A DNA stretch of 64,000 nt from Gordius sp. MW1 (Eukaryota > Nematomorpha > Gordioida > Gordea > Gordiidae). The position numbers were made by a program, and so were the translations under genes. The notes beneath the pieces were generated by a model. It did not search any database, had not been told where the DNA came from, and saw nothing but the letters and a program-made list of their open reading frames with translations. This document shows positions 1 through 11,313 of the stretch, piece by piece (the stretch's first letter is position 1; each line of letters begins with the position of its first letter). The stretch is taken from positions 2,666,001-2,730,000 of the forward strand of contig OZ038529.1 of the NCBI GenBank assembly GCA_964036665.1. Direction: 5' to 3'.

Positions 1-39
1 GCTTGACTTGCCAGCGCAGCTGGCAATAGCACGCGGCGT

Positions 40-560
40 TTAACAAAGTAAGGGGGAGAGAGGGGAGAGGGAGAAGAAGCGCATAGGAACATGCGCATGG
101 GATGATGCGCATGGTAGGCTGCTCATGGTAAAATGCGGGGCCACAACACCATACCCTTCAAGATAACTTTCTCCGACTCGAGTGTTGACCTCTTTTAGCA
201 CGGCAGTCGGACCTGAGTTTCTCACCGCGTACAATTTTCTATAGTCCCTTGTTCGGGCGTACGCATCGCATTGTACTGAACGTTTCCTCGATTATTCTGG
301 TTCGGTCTTTCACTTGGTCTTCTCGATTTGATTTCATAATTGACCGTAAAAATTGAACGCACTTCCCCATCGAACTTGTTACCGGGGGGGGGGGGGTTGT
401 TGTAATGTACCGTCACATCGATGGCTAACGATTGACCACGTTTATCTGAGCGTGGGTTCAGGATACTCCACCCAATTTTTGTTTAATGCAACCAAAGAAA
501 TTTCCATGTTTTCCCCCACGAGAGCGAGACAGAAACATCTTCGCCACCCTAAGCCGTTCA
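40..560 (-). pseudogene. Possible degenerate retroelement coding relic
   Basis: Two short minus-strand open stretches (222-416 and 40-234) lie in different frames. The first ends in a polar, Asn/Arg/Pro-rich segment and the second has ordinary-looking coding composition. The region is more GC-rich than the neighbouring DNA. Polar low-complexity sequence followed by a frame change would fit a gag relic, but I see no zinc knuckle, protease or RT motif, so this is a guess from composition. It could also be decayed host exon. A run of 13 G at 384-396 interrupts it. Not recognised as any known gene. Confidence 0.2.
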
Positions 561-811
561 GGCCGCTCCTCAATAAAAGCTGCTAGCTTCTTGACCACAA
601 GATTACGGATATTTCCGTTAAATTATCGGTGACGTCGCTATACCACACATCAGCTATCGGCGCCGACACGGGCATCAGCGACATCACTAAGTGTAAAAAA
701 TTTGTCACAGGCGTATCTCGCTTAAAATGCAACTTCGCCTACCATAATCACCTAGGAGCTATGAACTCCATAACGGTAACCTGGACCTGACAACGATGGT
801 ATTATCTCTCA

Positions 812-841
812 TCAAACCGGGCCGGGCCGTGCACGTCTCTA
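812..841. mobile_element. Terminus of a GC-rich hAT-like MITE
   Basis: A short GC-rich stretch ends in GTGCACGTCTCTA, whose complement begins TAGAGACGTGCAC. This resembles the TAGAG(N)CTGCACGGG termini of the GC-rich elements at 26699, 42021 and 43311. Only this end is visible, so it is a solo or truncated terminus. Confidence 0.35.
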
Positions 842-990
842 GTGGGTTTGATGTCTATACTTGAAATTTTATAAATGTATTAATAAAAAAAATAAATATA
901 AATTTATAATATAAAAATTGAAATATGAAATTTATAATGTTTAAAAGGTAGGCATTGAATGAATACAAAAATAATTAAAGCTGATATCAA

Positions 991-1322
991 CTTTTTTAGA
1001 CCAATGTTACACGATCCAATTTCTTGTACTGTATAAGCGATCTGACATTCCATTTTCTTATTCGATCCAAAAAATAACGAAGCACCGATTTGTGTTTTTC
1101 GCATTCGGAAAAACACAAATCGTAAGAAATAAACAAAATTTCTTACTCACGTTTTCATATTGTGATTTCGGTCTCGCAAGGGCAGGTTTTGTAGGGTTAG
1201 GGTTAAGTCATTTTAGGTTCAAGATACATAATTACTTTTTTTGGATCGAATAAGAAAATGGAATGTCAGATCGCTTATACAGTACAAAAATTTGGATCGT
1301 GTAAAATTGGCCACTTTTTTAA
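991..1322. mobile_element. MITE with about 85-bp terminal inverted repeats
   Basis: The left arm (991-1075) and the right arm (1235-1322, complemented) share long blocks such as TACACGATCCAA, GTACTGTATAAGCGATCTGA and TTATTCGATCCAAAAAA with only a few differences. Between them sit two smaller palindromes, one at about 1084-1122 built on GATTTGTGTTTTTC and one at about 1123-1147 built on GTAAGAAAT. There is no coding sequence. The structure is that of a non-autonomous DNA transposon or foldback element. No clear target duplication was found, so the superfamily is left open. Confidence 0.75.
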
Positions 1323-1527
1323 AGGATAAGCAGTCTATCAGTCTACTTAAGTACTAGTCTATAAAAATAAATATAAATAAAATTATGTTATATACGTTAT
1401 TAAGTTTTAATTATTACCTTCACTCTTTGAGTTTAAAAATTTTAAGGTCTCTTAATATATAATTCAGTTTGAAAAAAAATATTTGTTATAATCTAACACC
1501 AAATACATGGTCCGAAAACAATTAAAG

Positions 1528-2293
1528 CAGGGGTAGGCAACGCGGCGCCCGCGGGCGCCATGGCGCCCCCGATCGATTTTTAATGCGCCCTGCTGGACTA
1601 ATGTAAATGTATGATATGAGCGTATCTAATAACACGCACGTATTTTTTGTTAGTGTGTGATCGTGTTTCGATTAGACCACGCGTAGATCGTGCATTTAAA
1701 CTACCAAGTAATCCGAAATTTTCTTTCAAAACCCTTCATGGATAAATGTAAAAGAAAAAGAACATATTATTCTAACGATGAATGGGCACATATGTATTGT
1801 TTCGTTGATTACAAAGGGAAGTGTATTTGTTTGTTGTGTAATAATAGTGTTGCGATTCCCAAGAAAAGTAATATTGAACGATATTTTAAGACCGTTCATA
1901 CAAATTTTGATAGTGACTATCCAATGAACTCTGAAATTAGAAGACAAAAATTTATTTCTTTAAATCTTCAAGAACTAACCAGCAAAGCTTTTTTACTAAA
2001 CCATTGTAACAACATAAAGCAGCAACGATCGCGTCATATGAAATATCGCATTTGCTAGCTAAGAATAAAAAACCATTTACAGATAGATGATAAGAAATTT
2101 GCTGACAATATGCACACCCAAGTTTCACACTGAATTATATGTATCATTATGTATGACACCAACAAAATAAAGTTATAAAAAATCTGTTTTTTTATGCCTA
2201 TTTATAAGTGTTGATTATCTGTAAAATATGCGCCCTCGGTGATTTTCAAATTTAGTATTGCGCCCTTAAGGACAAACAGGTTGCCGACCCCTG
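1528..2293 (+). mobile_element. Internally deleted hAT transposon
   Basis: The termini are CAGGGGTAGGCAAC on the left and GTTGCCGACCCCTG on the right, a classic hAT inverted repeat. They are flanked by an imperfect 8-bp target duplication (aattaaag at 1520-1527, aaataaag at 2294-2301, one mismatch). Subterminal GCGCCC motifs recur at both ends. The 766-bp body retains only the N-terminal part of a transposase gene, so the element is non-autonomous. TIR, TSD and encoded protein all point to the hAT group whose transposases carry an N-terminal BED finger. Confidence 0.85.
1738..2058 (+). pseudogene. hAT transposase N-terminal fragment, BED-type zinc finger
   Basis: The ATG at 1738 opens a reading frame of about 106 codons. 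It begins with a basic stretch and then shows a CLLC pair followed by a motif of the form PKKSNIERYFKTVH. This is the C-x2-C...H pattern of the BED finger found in hAT transposases of the type domesticated in GTF2IRD2-like and ZBED-like proteins. The frame ends soon after the finger. The catalytic RNase-H-like domain and C-terminal dimerisation region are absent because the element is internally deleted. A GTG at 1690 extends the frame, but the ATG gives the usual short N-terminus. It cannot be an active transposase; at most it could encode a DNA-binding fragment. Confidence 0.7.
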
Positions 2294-2301
2294 AAATAAA
2301 G

Positions 2302-3254
2302 TCTATAATTATTTCCATTGGTAAACGGCGAGATCGGACGTTAAAGGAATCCGCTAGGTGGCGCTAGTTAAAGCTATTTGTTGTATTAATATAATCTTTT
2401 GTTACAAAGCTGCCGATATGCTTTTAATTATTATGCGATCGGTTATAGCTATATTTTACAAATACAATATAAAAACATAATGATTTGATTGCATTTTATA
2501 TTATTTTCCTTAAAATTCTTAATTATCACCAGCATGTTTAGCAGGACTTTTAATTTTTAATTAGCTATAGCGTGCTGCTTTATTAAATAAGTAGCTGTAA
2601 TTTGTTATAATATAGTGACAAGAGCTTGCCATCTTTTATTTTAAATTATATGTTTATTAATATTGTTTTTGAATTGAAGTTTTAACTATGACGTGGATTG
2701 CCATTTTCATCAAGCTTTCGGACTTACGACAAAAATAAAAGTGTCCCTGCCATATTAATCTCTGTTTCTCCGAATAGAGACTTCTAAAATTGATCTTTAG
2801 TTTAAGATTGGTGAGCTTAGGATTTTGTTAACTCGAGAATAAAAAAGGTATAAATATTGGAAGAACTGGCGACATGTTAGACATCAACGCCTTGATCTCT
2901 ATCTGGTAACCTTAACAACTTAACTATATTTTAACAAAGAAACCAATACCATTAACTATAATTTCTGAATTTCTTAAATCTCCCATACCTATAATAAGAA
3001 TTAAATTAATTTTAAATTACAATTAAGCTATCTCCCCGCGCCGCTTTGGACGCCACTTAAGGAAATTGTTCTGTAACGGCATGGTTATATCACATGCTTT
3101 TCTTAATATATACCCTAATTTAATTAATGTATTTCAACTAATGATCTACAAGTTATAAAATAGGAATGGTCGGTTTTGAATTTAGCAACGAATTACAGAA
3201 CCTATGCGCGTTACTTTTTTAAAGCAAAAGCATAAACTCACGGAATTATTTTTG
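2302..3254. other. AT-rich spacer, nothing recognised
   Basis: No ORF of coding character, RNA gene or inverted repeat was recognised in this AT-rich stretch. Confidence 0.5.
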
Positions 3255-3410
3255 TAGTGACTAGCCATTATTATTAGTATCCTAATTAATATACTTGATT
3301 CATACATACCTCGTGAATGTATTGTTTATATATACAATGAGTAATTTAAAGAATAAAGGTATCAACTTCGCTAATTTTTAATATATAATATCACTATACG
3401 ATATATTTGG
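3255..3410 (+). repeat. Dispersed repeat, diverged copy 1
   Basis: The stretch around CATACCTCGTGAATGTATTG, followed by GAGTAATTTAAA and ATCAACTT, recurs in diverged form at 4065-4375 and 5680-5960. Identity of the family is unknown. Just downstream (about 3466-3490) is a short GC-rich piece resembling a tRNA A box, without a partner B box. Confidence 0.5.
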
Positions 3411-4064
3411 CGCCATCGATAAAATTCGAACCTATAGGAGAAAAGCAAAAAATTACTACATTTGCCCGTCGCCTGTGGGCCGAGCGGAAAGGCTAAAGTA
3501 AAAACTATGATTTTTTGAATAGCAATAAAGTTAATGTTGACAAATTAATTTACTTTTATTTTCTACGTGTTCAGATTATTCCGGGGTTATATTTTTAAAA
3601 AAATTTTATGACATGATATTTCCAAATCGCACATTATAATTTTCCTATAAGATATGTTTAAAAATAAAAATTTATTTATGAATAATTTGTGTAAGGAAGT
3701 TCATTAAATAATGAAGCAACAAAATGCAAAATTTTATAACTTGTTTAAAGTCTGGTTAAAAACTTTTTTATAGATTCACCTTGTTTCTTCATCGCTTTAC
3801 AAAAATTCACCTAAGCCTGAGATATCGTATTTTAGGTTTGGATAATTTTCTTAAAATACTCATTAGATCCTAAAAAATATTCTTTAGGATCTTTAGGAAA
3901 AAAATGATTTTCAACTTTCTCAATGTTGTTTTGTCCAAAAGATGCAAGGAATTACTAATTCTTTATTCAGAGAGATTCTCTATTGTGCCAATATTTTTAA
4001 CTTCAAAAGATTGGTTCGTTTGTTGGCTGAGTCTGGAGTCATTACCATGTTAAACAGACTAGTG

Positions 4065-4375
4065 ATTATTATTAGTATTTCTAATTAATTTATCTCTTAT
4101 TGATACATACCTCGTGAATGTATTGTTTATACATATCATATGTTTGTATGAGTAATTTAAATAATTATCAACTTTGATAATTCTTAATATATATCACTAA
4201 AGTGTTTAAGTATATCATCTAAAAAATCTTGTTGAATTGTGGCAAGAAATGGATTCCTAATTCTTGACTCATCATAATTTTATTAATAACAATCAACTGC
4301 GAAAAAATTATAAATGTTAAGTTTGCCTAAAGGTGTGAATATAAAAGATGTGCGGTTCGGATTTCACCACTTTCA
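4065..4375 (+). repeat. Dispersed repeat, diverged copy 2
   Basis: It shares CATACCTCGTGAATGTATTG with the copy at 3255. With the copy at 5680 it shares a longer tail containing CCTAATTCTT, ATTTTATTAATA and GTGTGAATA. The copies are clearly diverged, so this is an old family. No coding potential is seen. Confidence 0.55.
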
Positions 4376-4860
4376 AAAAGTCAATCATGATCAATTTGGG
4401 TATTAAGCCATTGTCATAAATAATGGTCTTTATTCATTTAAAACTTCATTTTTTGTTCAGTTTTGGTTTTATAAACAAAAGAAAATTTACTTTGGGTTAA
4501 AAAGATTTCCTAGGGGAGTTTTTAAAACTTTGTCTATCTTTTTTTATATTGTGTATGTTGCAAGCAACCTTATTAAAAAATCGCACCTTTTTAAGGTTTT
4601 AACTTTTTTGTATTGTTTTAGAGTTAATTTATATTAATTGGCCCCGCGTTTTACATATAAAGAGATTTCAAGTTTTGTATGGCTCGCAATATATTAATTG
4701 CTATGCAATTTTCACAGTTTAATATTATAATAAACTAAGTAATCGTACCATTAAAATGTGCACAAAATTAATTATTTAATTACATTATAATTTTTTATGG
4801 GTATTAAATGTAAAAATTTAAATTTAGCAGCAAATTTAAATTTCTATGGGTGATCTATTC
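4376..4860 (+). repeat. Diverged third copy of the 2.9-kb duplicated repeat
   Basis: The order of blocks matches about 16590-16930 and 55120-56220: a GTTGCAAGCAACC block, then TTTTAGAGTTAA, then CGCAAT and AAACTAAGTAATC. Identity is much lower than between those two copies. This indicates an older dispersed family rather than a single segmental duplication. Confidence 0.45.
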
Positions 4861-5679
4861 TTTAGTGACTTTAAAGAAGAATTTGTTTAAAAATACAATA
4901 ACTATTGATGAAAGACAATAGCATCAACTTTCCTACCAGCAGTTGAGCAATCTTTTTCTCTGGCGCAAACCGGTTGTCGTATGGTTGGTACAGACAACAA
5001 GTCAGGGCAAACAAGTTTTCACCTTAAACATTGTATAAAAAAGGGCTCCTATAGTAATTTTTATTTATTAATTCACTAAACTTATATCATTTTCAATTTC
5101 TAAATCCATGGAAAGAGTCAAAAATTTTATTCTTACTTGCGTAAGTTCTTAAATATTTTATAGTTGTTTTCTTGATTTGATACGCGGATCTGATGTAATA
5201 TTTCATTGTTATTTATAGATATCTCTTTTCTCTACCAGCCCTATTACTGGTATGTGGAATAAGATAGTTACAAGTTATGAAAACTTTGATTTCAGGCTCC
5301 CGGTGAATATGCTTTGCATGGCCTTTCGAGAGCCGATATCGATTGATTTTTCTAAATGATCTTTATAGAGACAAGATGATATTTTATTTGTGTCTACCAC
5401 TAATGTTGCTCAAATTCGATCTAAATATTGAAATATAGCTATATATTATTAATAAAATACTTAATTTGCGTCAATTTATTTGTCACCTTTAATAAGTGCA
5501 GACTATTTTATATAAATAAAGCTCGAAATAGGAAAAAAAAGTACTAGAATGATTTAACATTAATATTTAGGATTTTAATTTGCTAGCTTTCTTTTGTATA
5601 ATCTGTATTATTAATACAATGTTAAAATTAAGCATAAGAAAATGTTGAATGAAAAAGTATTAACACAAAATTCTAGAGG
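4861..5679. other. AT-rich spacer, nothing recognised
   Basis: AT-rich sequence without recognisable gene, RNA or repeat structure apart from short poly-A/T runs. Confidence 0.45.
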
Positions 5680-5960
5680 TTTAATTTATTTAAACCTCGC
5701 GAATGAATTGTTATATATAACATATGTTTGTTTAAGTTATTTGAATGATAATAGTATCAACTTTGTTGATTCTTAAAATATATTACTAAATAGTTTAGTA
5801 TAATATTAAAAAAATCTATTTGATTGAATTGTAGAAGTACATTGGATGCCTAATTCTTTGCTTATCGTGATTTTATTAATAGCAATCAATTCTAAAATAA
5901 ATTATAAATGTAAGTTTGCCAAAAAGTGTGAATAGAAAAGATGTCCGCTTGGAATCTTGC
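5680..5960 (+). repeat. Dispersed repeat, diverged copy 3
   Basis: Related to 4065-4375 through the tail with GGATGCCTAATTCTTTG, ATTTTATTAATAGCAATCAA and GTGTGAATAGAAAAGATG. It ends where the GC-rich element at 5964 begins, so that element probably inserted into or beside it. Confidence 0.5.
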
Positions 5961-5963
5961 TAC

Positions 5964-6695
5964 CAGAGGTCAGATTTCTTTAAAAAAAATTGCCCGAACC
6001 CGGCCCGGTTGGATTTTATGATTAAACTGGCCGTTCGGCCCGCCCGAATTCTTTTAAGTGTCCGCCTAGCCCGAAGCGCAAGAGCTGCCCGAAATGCCCG
6101 CCCGAAATATTACATGTGTCCGTTAAGCCCGAATTTTTTATTTTTATTTTAAAAATTACCCGATAAAAACTAGCCAAATTTTGGAGAGATATTTAAGAGT
6201 AAATTTTGTTGGGCAATAAAATCATAACATTCACTAACTTATATCTTTCAGCATTTTTAAACGGGCATCCAAGAAATTTTTTCTTTAAATTCGTTTAGTT
6301 GATTAAATCAGGTTTTTAAATTAGCTTTAGCTTAAACTAATGTGATTGCCTCATTTTAAATAGATTCGAGAATAAGAAAAACTTATTTGAACTTAAGCTA
6401 ATTTAGTCTTTCAATAATAATGTGTTAACGATTTGTTTAAAAAAAAATTGATAAATATAAATTACTTTAATGGAATAAATAATGTGAAAATATGGAAAAA
6501 AAAACTCTAAGAGATTAATTTTTGTTAGAATGAATATGAAACTTAAATAATGAGGGAAAACACTTTTCTCATAAATTATTCCTTATTTAATATTTTATAA
6601 TCTCTTTCTTACTTTTTAACTCCTAACAAAATTGGATGTTTGTGTAGACTGCACGCACATGCACATGCGTTGCGTTAGTTAGCAATAAAAAAGGA
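5964..6695 (+). mobile_element. GC-rich hAT-like element, terminus CAGAGGTCAG
   Basis: The element starts with CAGAGGTCAGATTTCTTT followed by a run of CCCG/GCCCG motifs to about 6135. The DNA from about 6540 to 6695 matches 41405-41530 in inverse orientation, and the GC-rich part matches the stretch ending at 41848 with the same terminus. The two regions are therefore inverted copies of one element about 0.45-0.75 kb long. The CAGAGGT start is typical of hAT termini. The second end and target duplication were not identified. The ORF at 5916-6152 is just the GC-rich motif in one frame. Confidence 0.5.
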
Positions 6696-6981
6696 CGTAA
6701 AAGTAAATATTCAAATTCGTTCAATTCTTTTCAAAACCAACGTAGTTAGCGATAGGATTTAACCCTCGAGAGCATTCATGGGACACCACGGACTCCACGA
6801 TAGCTATAAACATACACATAAAACGCGTTAAAGACGAATTCTGGCCTTTTCAGTAGTCTAAAATTTTACCAAGAACAAAATTTGAGGAAATTTATAACTT
6901 TTGGCCCACTACTTTTTAAAATATAGCATCTTTTTAATCACAGGGGTCCTGTGTACCCCACGAATAAATGTTGGTATTTTT
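6696..6981. other. Spacer with a TTAACCCTCGAGAG motif
   Basis: Around 6756-6775 the sequence reads TTTAACCCTCGAGAGCATT. The same TTAACCCTCGAGAG motif occurs at about 39505. TTAA followed by CCCT resembles a piggyBac-type end, but no matching second end was found. The interval ends at a HINE-like 5' end. Confidence 0.3.
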
Positions 6982-7320
6982 AATTGCTATGCAATTTATG
7001 GGCTCGATTTTTGGTGTCGGTCCGTCCGTCGTCCGTCCGTTGTATCCTCCCTATCTATTTGCATTGGGTATATTAGGTTATCGCTTTTTTAAATTAATGC
7101 ATGAGAAAGAGGTGCCCCACCCCTCATCTCTATCTCCCTCGGTGTGTTATATATAAGATTTGTTAAATTATCTATTTATAATAAACATAAATAAAAGTTG
7201 TTTACTTTTAATTGCTATGCAATTTAAATAGTTATATAATAAACATAAATAAAAGTTGTTTACTTTTAATTGCTATGCAATTTAACTAGTTTTTTAGTTA
7301 GAATCCCGGAGTTTTTTTTG
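6982..7320 (+). mobile_element. HINE-like element, 5' fragment
   Basis: Begins with the palindromic end AATTGCTATGCAATTTATGG, then a GTCC microsatellite at about 7018-7042, then the block with GGTGCCCCACCCCTCATC. Two tandem copies follow of a roughly 55-bp segment that ends in another AATTGCTATGCAATTT. The copy stops just after TAGAATCCCGGAGTTTTTTT, before any hairpin unit, so it is 3'-truncated. No protein is encoded. Confidence 0.7.
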
Positions 7321-8799
7321 GAATCCCATTCACAATGCCAATCATCCACAATGCCAATGACTGTAACAAACTAGACACAAAAACTAAAAACTATAATTTA
7401 AATGGCAATTGTAATATATTAAAAAATTACTAAATATAAAGCTATTAATAAAAAAATAAATAACATATGCATAGGCTTTTAATTTGTAGTTATTTGCACA
7501 TAAACTAATGAATACTTATAGAGATTAAGGTGCACACGACCTTTTATAAGCTTACGTATTTTAAATGATAAGTCTTATGTTATTATTTTTAAGTAATAGG
7601 TCACTATACAGTTAATTTTATTATAATGATTATCATATATCTATGTGTACTTATAATGTTATTAAACAACAGTAGAATAATGACTATGTTTTAAATTAAT
7701 TTTGCATTTTGTATATAAATACATTTACATTTGTATTACAATTATGGCTTGTTATAGACTAATATATATTTACTTTATACCAAAATGCATAAGTTAATGA
7801 TACTTATATATAGTTGGATATTAGCAAATTAATTATAAATTGAAAATTTTACATCTGATTAATGTAGATTTTTGGATTTTATTACATTATCTAAATATGT
7901 AAACTTTCTTATAATTATACTATATATTATTTGTTGACAAATAGATTAGTATTGAAACATCTCTGGGATAATATTGATAAAACATAGATTTTTATGATTT
8001 GCATATTATTGCTATCAAATAAATTTTATAGTAATTGTTGCCTTTTCTATTTTCTAATATTGATAAATAAATTGGTATTAAATGGACATTAGCCTTATAA
8101 TTTAAAAAATATAAACAATATGAAAAATAGAGATATACATGGCATTGCTATAAAAAAGGACAATAGTTTAATTTTAAGAATAAAAATAATATTTTAGGTC
8201 TATATGTATATGTTACTAATTTAAACAAAGGTCATAAGGTAATGATATTATAACACATTAACCAATGTCCAAATACTAAAATTCCTAAGTAAAATAAAAC
8301 TTGAAATTTTTTTATATGAAACTCTTAATTTTAATTTTCAACATTGACTTTTATCATTGATTTAAGTGAGTGAGATTAAATAAATTTGCCAGATTTTAAT
8401 TACAATGATTAAACTTTATTATAATTAATGTTTATTTTATAGAAACAAGTGAACTTTATAATTTTTTCTGTTTATCAAAGATATAAATGTTGTTAAATAT
8501 GACAAACATTAAGTGATTTTACAATTTGAGATACGGGGAACACCGTAACAACGTTATACTTTATGATAAAATTGTGTTAATTTTAGAAATCACGTTTGAC
8601 TTGGTTTGTTAACGTGAGTTTGCTTCGGGGGGTTAGTGGCTCATCAGCCCAAAACTTGCTGATAATCCATTCACATCAAGCTGATTTCTCTGGACAAATT
8701 CGGTAAAAAAAATCGAATAAAAACATGATGAAATGCTAAATGTTAGGGACTAGTTTTTAGGAATGCGTAAATTAATTGCATTGTCTTGTATTCGCCTCT
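7321..8799. other. AT-rich spacer, nothing recognised
   Basis: About 1.5 kb of AT-rich DNA with no convincing ORF or RNA gene. A short GC richer patch at about 8590-8660 has no recognised identity. Confidence 0.5.
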
Positions 8800-8998
8800 C
8801 CTGTCCAATTCGCAATTTATGGCTGTGGACTTATGCTTCTTTAAAAAATTTTTTTGCTTTCACAAAAAGATCAGCTAATTAATGTGTTGTTTTAAGTTTT
8901 TCGGCCTCGCCCGAGGTCAAATTCCATTAAGGCTTATGGGCGCGATTGATTACCATTATGTATAAATTCCTTTTGGCGATTTGTCTACGTATGACCTT
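8800..8998 (+). repeat. Subfamily II repeat, left part, split by a LINE
   Basis: Contains the subfamily II blocks GGCTGTGGACTTATGCTTCT, CTCGCCCGAG and TTGTCTACG. The same blocks occur at 18184-18960, 26590-27090 and 57520-57877. The repeat resumes at 10737 with TTCCCTGCAAAT, so the LINE between 9004 and 10735 inserted into it. Confidence 0.65.
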
Positions 8999-9003
8999 TT
9001 TTC

Positions 9004-10735
9004 CTATAGCTGTTTGTCACATTTAGTGGCCAGCTCCTTTAAGTAGGTTCTCCATGTATTCCTGCACTTACACCAGCTTCGCTTTAGCTCGTACCTTCTC
9101 AAGTCCATATCAATTTTATGCTTCCATGTCAGTTTAGGCCTCCCTCTCTTTCGCTTACCTTCGATTCGCACTTTCTTTATACGATTTGCCAAGTGACTTT
9201 CCTCCCGTCTCTCCAAATGGCCATACCATCTCAATCTTCTTACCACCAACTTTCTCTGAATCGGAACTACATTTAGTTTGTTCCTTATGTCTTGATTCCT
9301 TATATGATCCTTTTTGCTTATTCCCAAGATCCATCTCAACATTCGCATCTCCATTGTAGCCAAGCTTTGCTCCTTTTTTGCCTTTATTTCCCAGCTTTCC
9401 GCTCCATACAATACCGTGGGTACAATAACGGTGTTATATAACCGTCCTTTCAATTTGAGTGGTATGTGCTTGTCACATAGCACACCACTCAACTCCCTGA
9501 ATTTTAGCCAGCCTGCGTTTATTCTTGCCTTAATTTCGTTTTCCACACCTCCATCACATTGTACCCTAGAACCAAGATATTTGAATTCTTTCCTGCTGCT
9601 TAAACACAAGTCATCGATTTGCAAGTGTGTTTCTTTGTATTCATTCCCCGACTCCAAGCATACATATTCCGTTTTATCTCGGCGTTTCTATACATATCCT
9701 TTATTAACATTATATAAGCCTCAGGTACACCATTGGAACTCAGGCTATCCCATATCAACTGCCTTGGCCACTTTATCGAAAGCTTTCTCAAGATCGATAA
9801 AACACATATGAAGATCCTTTTGTTTTTCCTTATATACTTCCATAAGTCTCCTAAGACCATGTATTGCATCTGAAGTCGACTTTCCAGGCATGAACCCAAA
9901 TTGTCGTTCATCTATTGATATTATTTTTCGGAGTCTAGCTTCTATAACCTTTTCCCACACCTTCATTACGTGGCTCGTTAACTTTATCCCTCGATAGTCG
10001 TTGCATTCTTGTACATCTCCCTTCATTTTATAGATAGATATAACATAGCTTTCCCTCCACTCATCAGGCACCATACCACTTGCAAGTATTTTGTTAAACA
10101 GCTTTGCAAGTAGATGTACACCTAAGGGTCCTAGCATTTTGAAAGCTTCCATAGGTATATTATCAGGTCCCACCGCTCTACCCATGGTCATCTTTTTGAG
10201 CACCTTATCAAGCTCTTCTTCTGTCACTTCTAACTCTGGGTCATATTCATAGTTCTTGCTTTCGCAGTGGTCCGAAAACCCATTTTAATTGTTTAATAAT
10301 TCTTTATAATATTCTTCCCAACGATCTATGATTTGATGGTCCAGAGTTAGAGTGATGCCATCTTTGCTCTTTATGGTTTTCACGTTTACCACATCCTTTG
10401 AGTTCCTTGCCCTAGTCTTTGCGATTTTGTAGATCATTCTTTCCCCTTCTTTACTGGTTAACTTGGCATTCAAATTATCGACGACCTGTTTTAGCCTTGG
10501 CTACACAACGTTTTGCCTCATTTTTAGCTTTCACATATGCCAATCGTGTTTCCTCATTTCTGTTTCCTGACCCTAATTTGTAAAGCTTTCTTTTCAATTT
10601 GACCCGGCGTTGCACGTCTTCGTTCCACCACCATGTCTCCTTATCTTTTTGTATACCTGGTTTACCTTCTCCTAGAACACATCTCGCTACTGATCGTACC
10701 GTGTTAGCTATGTTATTCCACATATCGTTAGCATT
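9004..10735 (-). pseudogene. 5'-truncated, deleted RTE-like LINE ORF2 relic
   Basis: Read on the minus strand, consecutive pieces give the linker region upstream of RT (10475-10723 and 10285-10473) and the RT fingers with AVGPDNIPMEAF and FGFMPGKST. Palm motif A follows as FIDLEKAFDKV (9745-10227), and then the region C-terminal to RT with EFKYLGS, VLYGAESW and LRWYGH (9004-9657). The endonuclease domain is missing. A deletion near 9677 joins the segment just after the MYRNAEI motif to the segment with KTEYVC. It removes motif B and the catalytic [YF]ADD box and shifts the frame. A further shift lies near 9770. The C-terminal arrangement is that of RTE/BovB-like non-LTR elements. The short poly-A downstream of the stop at 9004 (T run in + strand) marks the 3' end. 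Dead element. Confidence 0.85.
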
Positions 10736-10736
10736 G

Positions 10737-10990
10737 ACTTTATAACGGATAATTGGAAAAATGGCTAAAAAATTCCCTGCAAATCAATGATGACCGTTGC
10801 TTACTCCTAATTTGTCTGTCCCTTAACTGAGGTCAATATCCTTGTTAATTACCTTTTGTCTTTGCTATTTATTTTCGTAAATCTTACCTTGAAACTCGTC
10901 CCACATTTACAATTTCTAACCCCAAATATATACTAATGTAATGACCTCTGTTTACATTTAATTTGTCGGACCCCGGCCAGAGGCTAAAAT
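10737..10990 (+). repeat. Subfamily II repeat, right part, split by a LINE
   Basis: Continues the repeat begun at 8800: ATTCCCTGCAAATCAATGAT and CCGTTGCTTA match 18480-18520 and 57855 onward, and CCCCGGCCAGAGG matches CTCCGGCCAAAGG at about 18530. This fixes the LINE insertion point to about one position in the repeat consensus. Confidence 0.6.
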
Positions 10991-11313
10991 CAATTCTAAT
11001 ATTTGTGCCAGCAGCTTTTGACCATTTGGTACCTTGATTTTAAAGATACATTTTCCCATCAAAAAAATATTTGTTCTTTTTCTGAATCTCACTTGATTAT
11101 TAGACTTTTTTTTTGTAAATTTGTCAATTTCGTTGCTTTAGGTTATAAACGAACTTGTTTCTCTGACCCCCTGCTTAGATTTTGCCCATTGCCAATCCAA
11201 TTTCTCCCCCTTCCTTTGCCCCTCTTAGTATAAATAAGAGATTAATGATAGACCGCACTGAAACGGTTTAACTTTAACCTCTACACAGTTCACAAGAAAA
11301 TTAATAATAAATT
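10991..11313. other. Spacer 3' of the MULE gene
   Basis: Low-complexity, pyrimidine-rich sequence with no gene recognised. At 11308-11313 the minus strand has AATAAA overlapping the transposase stop codon, a plausible polyadenylation signal. Confidence 0.4.

Noticed and set aside
904-1116. Minus-strand ORF in the 991 MITE
   Set aside because: It runs through the inverted repeats and has no coding character.
3464-3492. tRNA-like GGGCCGAGCGGAAAGG
   Set aside because: Resembles an A box but no B box, anticodon arm or acceptor follows.
9314-9811. Plus-strand ORF of 165 codons
   Set aside because: It is the antisense shadow of the LINE coding region.
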